Below are positions 63,628-64,000 of a stretch of 64,000 nucleotides of DNA, one piece after another. A program made the position numbers and the translations under genes. Numbering within the stretch: the stretch's first letter is position 1; the number at the start of each line of letters is the position of its first letter. The DNA comes from Gammaproteobacteria bacterium. Lineage in GTDB: Bacteria > Pseudomonadota > Gammaproteobacteria > JADZEE01. The notes beneath the pieces were generated by a model. That model was not told the DNA's origin and ran no database searches. It worked only from the letters and a program-made list of their open reading frames with translations. Where the stretch lies: NCBI GenBank assembly GCA_020850735.1, contig JADZEE010000096.1, positions 1 through 64,000 on the forward strand. Reading direction: 5' to 3'.

Positions 63628-64000
63628 ATGGTGACCGGTAAGGCCCTGGAGCTGATCCGAGCCAGGGATCCGGAATTCCTGCGCGCGATCTTCAACCATC
63701 ACTTCCAACTGACCGGTCTGCTGGATGCGGACGGGCGCCTGCTGATGGTCAACGAGACGGCGCTCAAGCTCGTCGGTGCTACGGAAGCCGACGTGCTCAA
63801 CCGGTATTTCTGGGAGACACCCTGGTGGGCCCACTCCAAACCGCTGCAGGCGCGATTGCGAGCAGCGATGAAGAGGGCGGCGGCTGGTGAGTTCGTCCGC
63901 TTCGAGGCCGATCACCCCGACGCCGGGGGCGGCAGCAGGATCGTCGATTTTTCCCTCAGTCCGCTGCGGGATGACCACGGCCGAGTCAGGTACCTGATCC
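63628..64000 (+). CDS. PAS-domain protein, N-terminal part
   Basis: The reading frame from ATG 63628 runs open to the window end. It begins with a short helix and a PAS domain (FQLTGLLDADGRLLMVNETALKLVG, then FWETPWWAHSKPLQARLRAAM and a PAC-like VDFSLSPLRDDHGRVRYLI). This form is common at the start of sensor histidine kinases or PAS/GGDEF proteins. The output domain lies outside the window. About 270 bp of non-coding DNA separates it from recD. Confidence 0.75.
   Translation, partial: MVTGKALELIRARDPEFLRAIFNHHFQLTGLLDADGRLLMVNETALKLVGATEADVLNRYFWETPWWAHSKPLQARLRAAMKRAAAGEFVRFEADHPDAGGGSRIVDFSLSPLRDDHGRVRYLI

Overview
This window looks like chromosomal DNA of a high-GC (by eye about two thirds G+C or more) environmental gammaproteobacterium. 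The taxonomic hints are a YhcB/ZapG-family fragment, a recC-recB-recD locus, TruC, RecQ, Uup, a YecA/UPF0149 protein, PqiA/MCE genes and two exosortase-type (PEP-CTERM and VPLP-type) surface proteins. No rRNA, tRNA, CRISPR array or insertion sequence with a transposase was seen. The first and last genes are cut by the window ends.

Layout. 1-7.4 kb holds small housekeeping and stress genes: YhcB, a PilZ-like protein, a Rieske ferredoxin behind an extremely AT-rich spacer, YbaK, tandem Usp, a c556-like cytochrome, a macro domain, and DUF3775/3429/2797. 7.55-11.7 kb is one very large membrane-anchored protein of unknown role. 11.7-23.3 kb (minus strand) is the centrepiece: nine tightly packed genes, six of the eight junctions overlapping or within 15 bp. 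In transcription order they are a cytochrome bd-like oxidase subunit, a diheme cytochrome c, a membrane monoheme cytochrome c, a Tat-exported molybdopterin alpha subunit, a 96-residue protein, a four-cluster Fe-S beta subunit, a TorD/NarJ-like chaperone, a heme-b gamma subunit and a radical SAM/SPASM protein. Alpha and beta resemble the periplasmic nitrite oxidoreductase (NXR) lineage of Nitrospira, Nitrotoga and anammox bacteria far more than NarGH. The operon therefore encodes enzyme, assembly factors, electron carriers and a candidate oxidase.

Reading away from it on the plus strand (23.7-30.7 kb) are a two-Usp-domain protein, a HemY-like protoporphyrinogen oxidase, an NtrB-like PAS sensor kinase, an NtrC-like sigma54 activator and a hemerythrin. 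The 422-bp divergent gap carries sigma54-type -24/-12 elements facing both ways. Between them lie two GAACG-N3-CGTT dyads 42 bp apart, so the adjacent NtrC-like protein is the obvious candidate activator of both sides. The radical SAM protein and the Usp protein each end in a PCP_red domain, a further link between the two halves.

30.8-41.7 kb is mixed: a tiny PEP-CTERM protein, RecQ, a VPLP-type surface protein, a cupin, a kynureninase remnant, a YgjP-like metallopeptidase whose C-terminus runs into a short inverted-repeat element, an SDR, Uup, TruC, an SRPBCC protein, a YecA-like protein and a cold-shock protein with a clear terminator. 41.8-53.3 kb has an ABC exporter, a class C beta-lactamase-like hydrolase, HisC, a Rieske oxygenase, DUF1631, HDOD and a PqiA/PqiB pair. 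53.5-63.4 kb is recC, a second HisC-like aminotransferase, recB and recD, joined by overlapping stop/start codons at the last two junctions. A PAS-domain gene starts at the right edge.

Limits: functions rest on remembered family motifs, with no alignment or search. Whether the NXR-like enzyme oxidises nitrite or reduces nitrate cannot be read from sequence.
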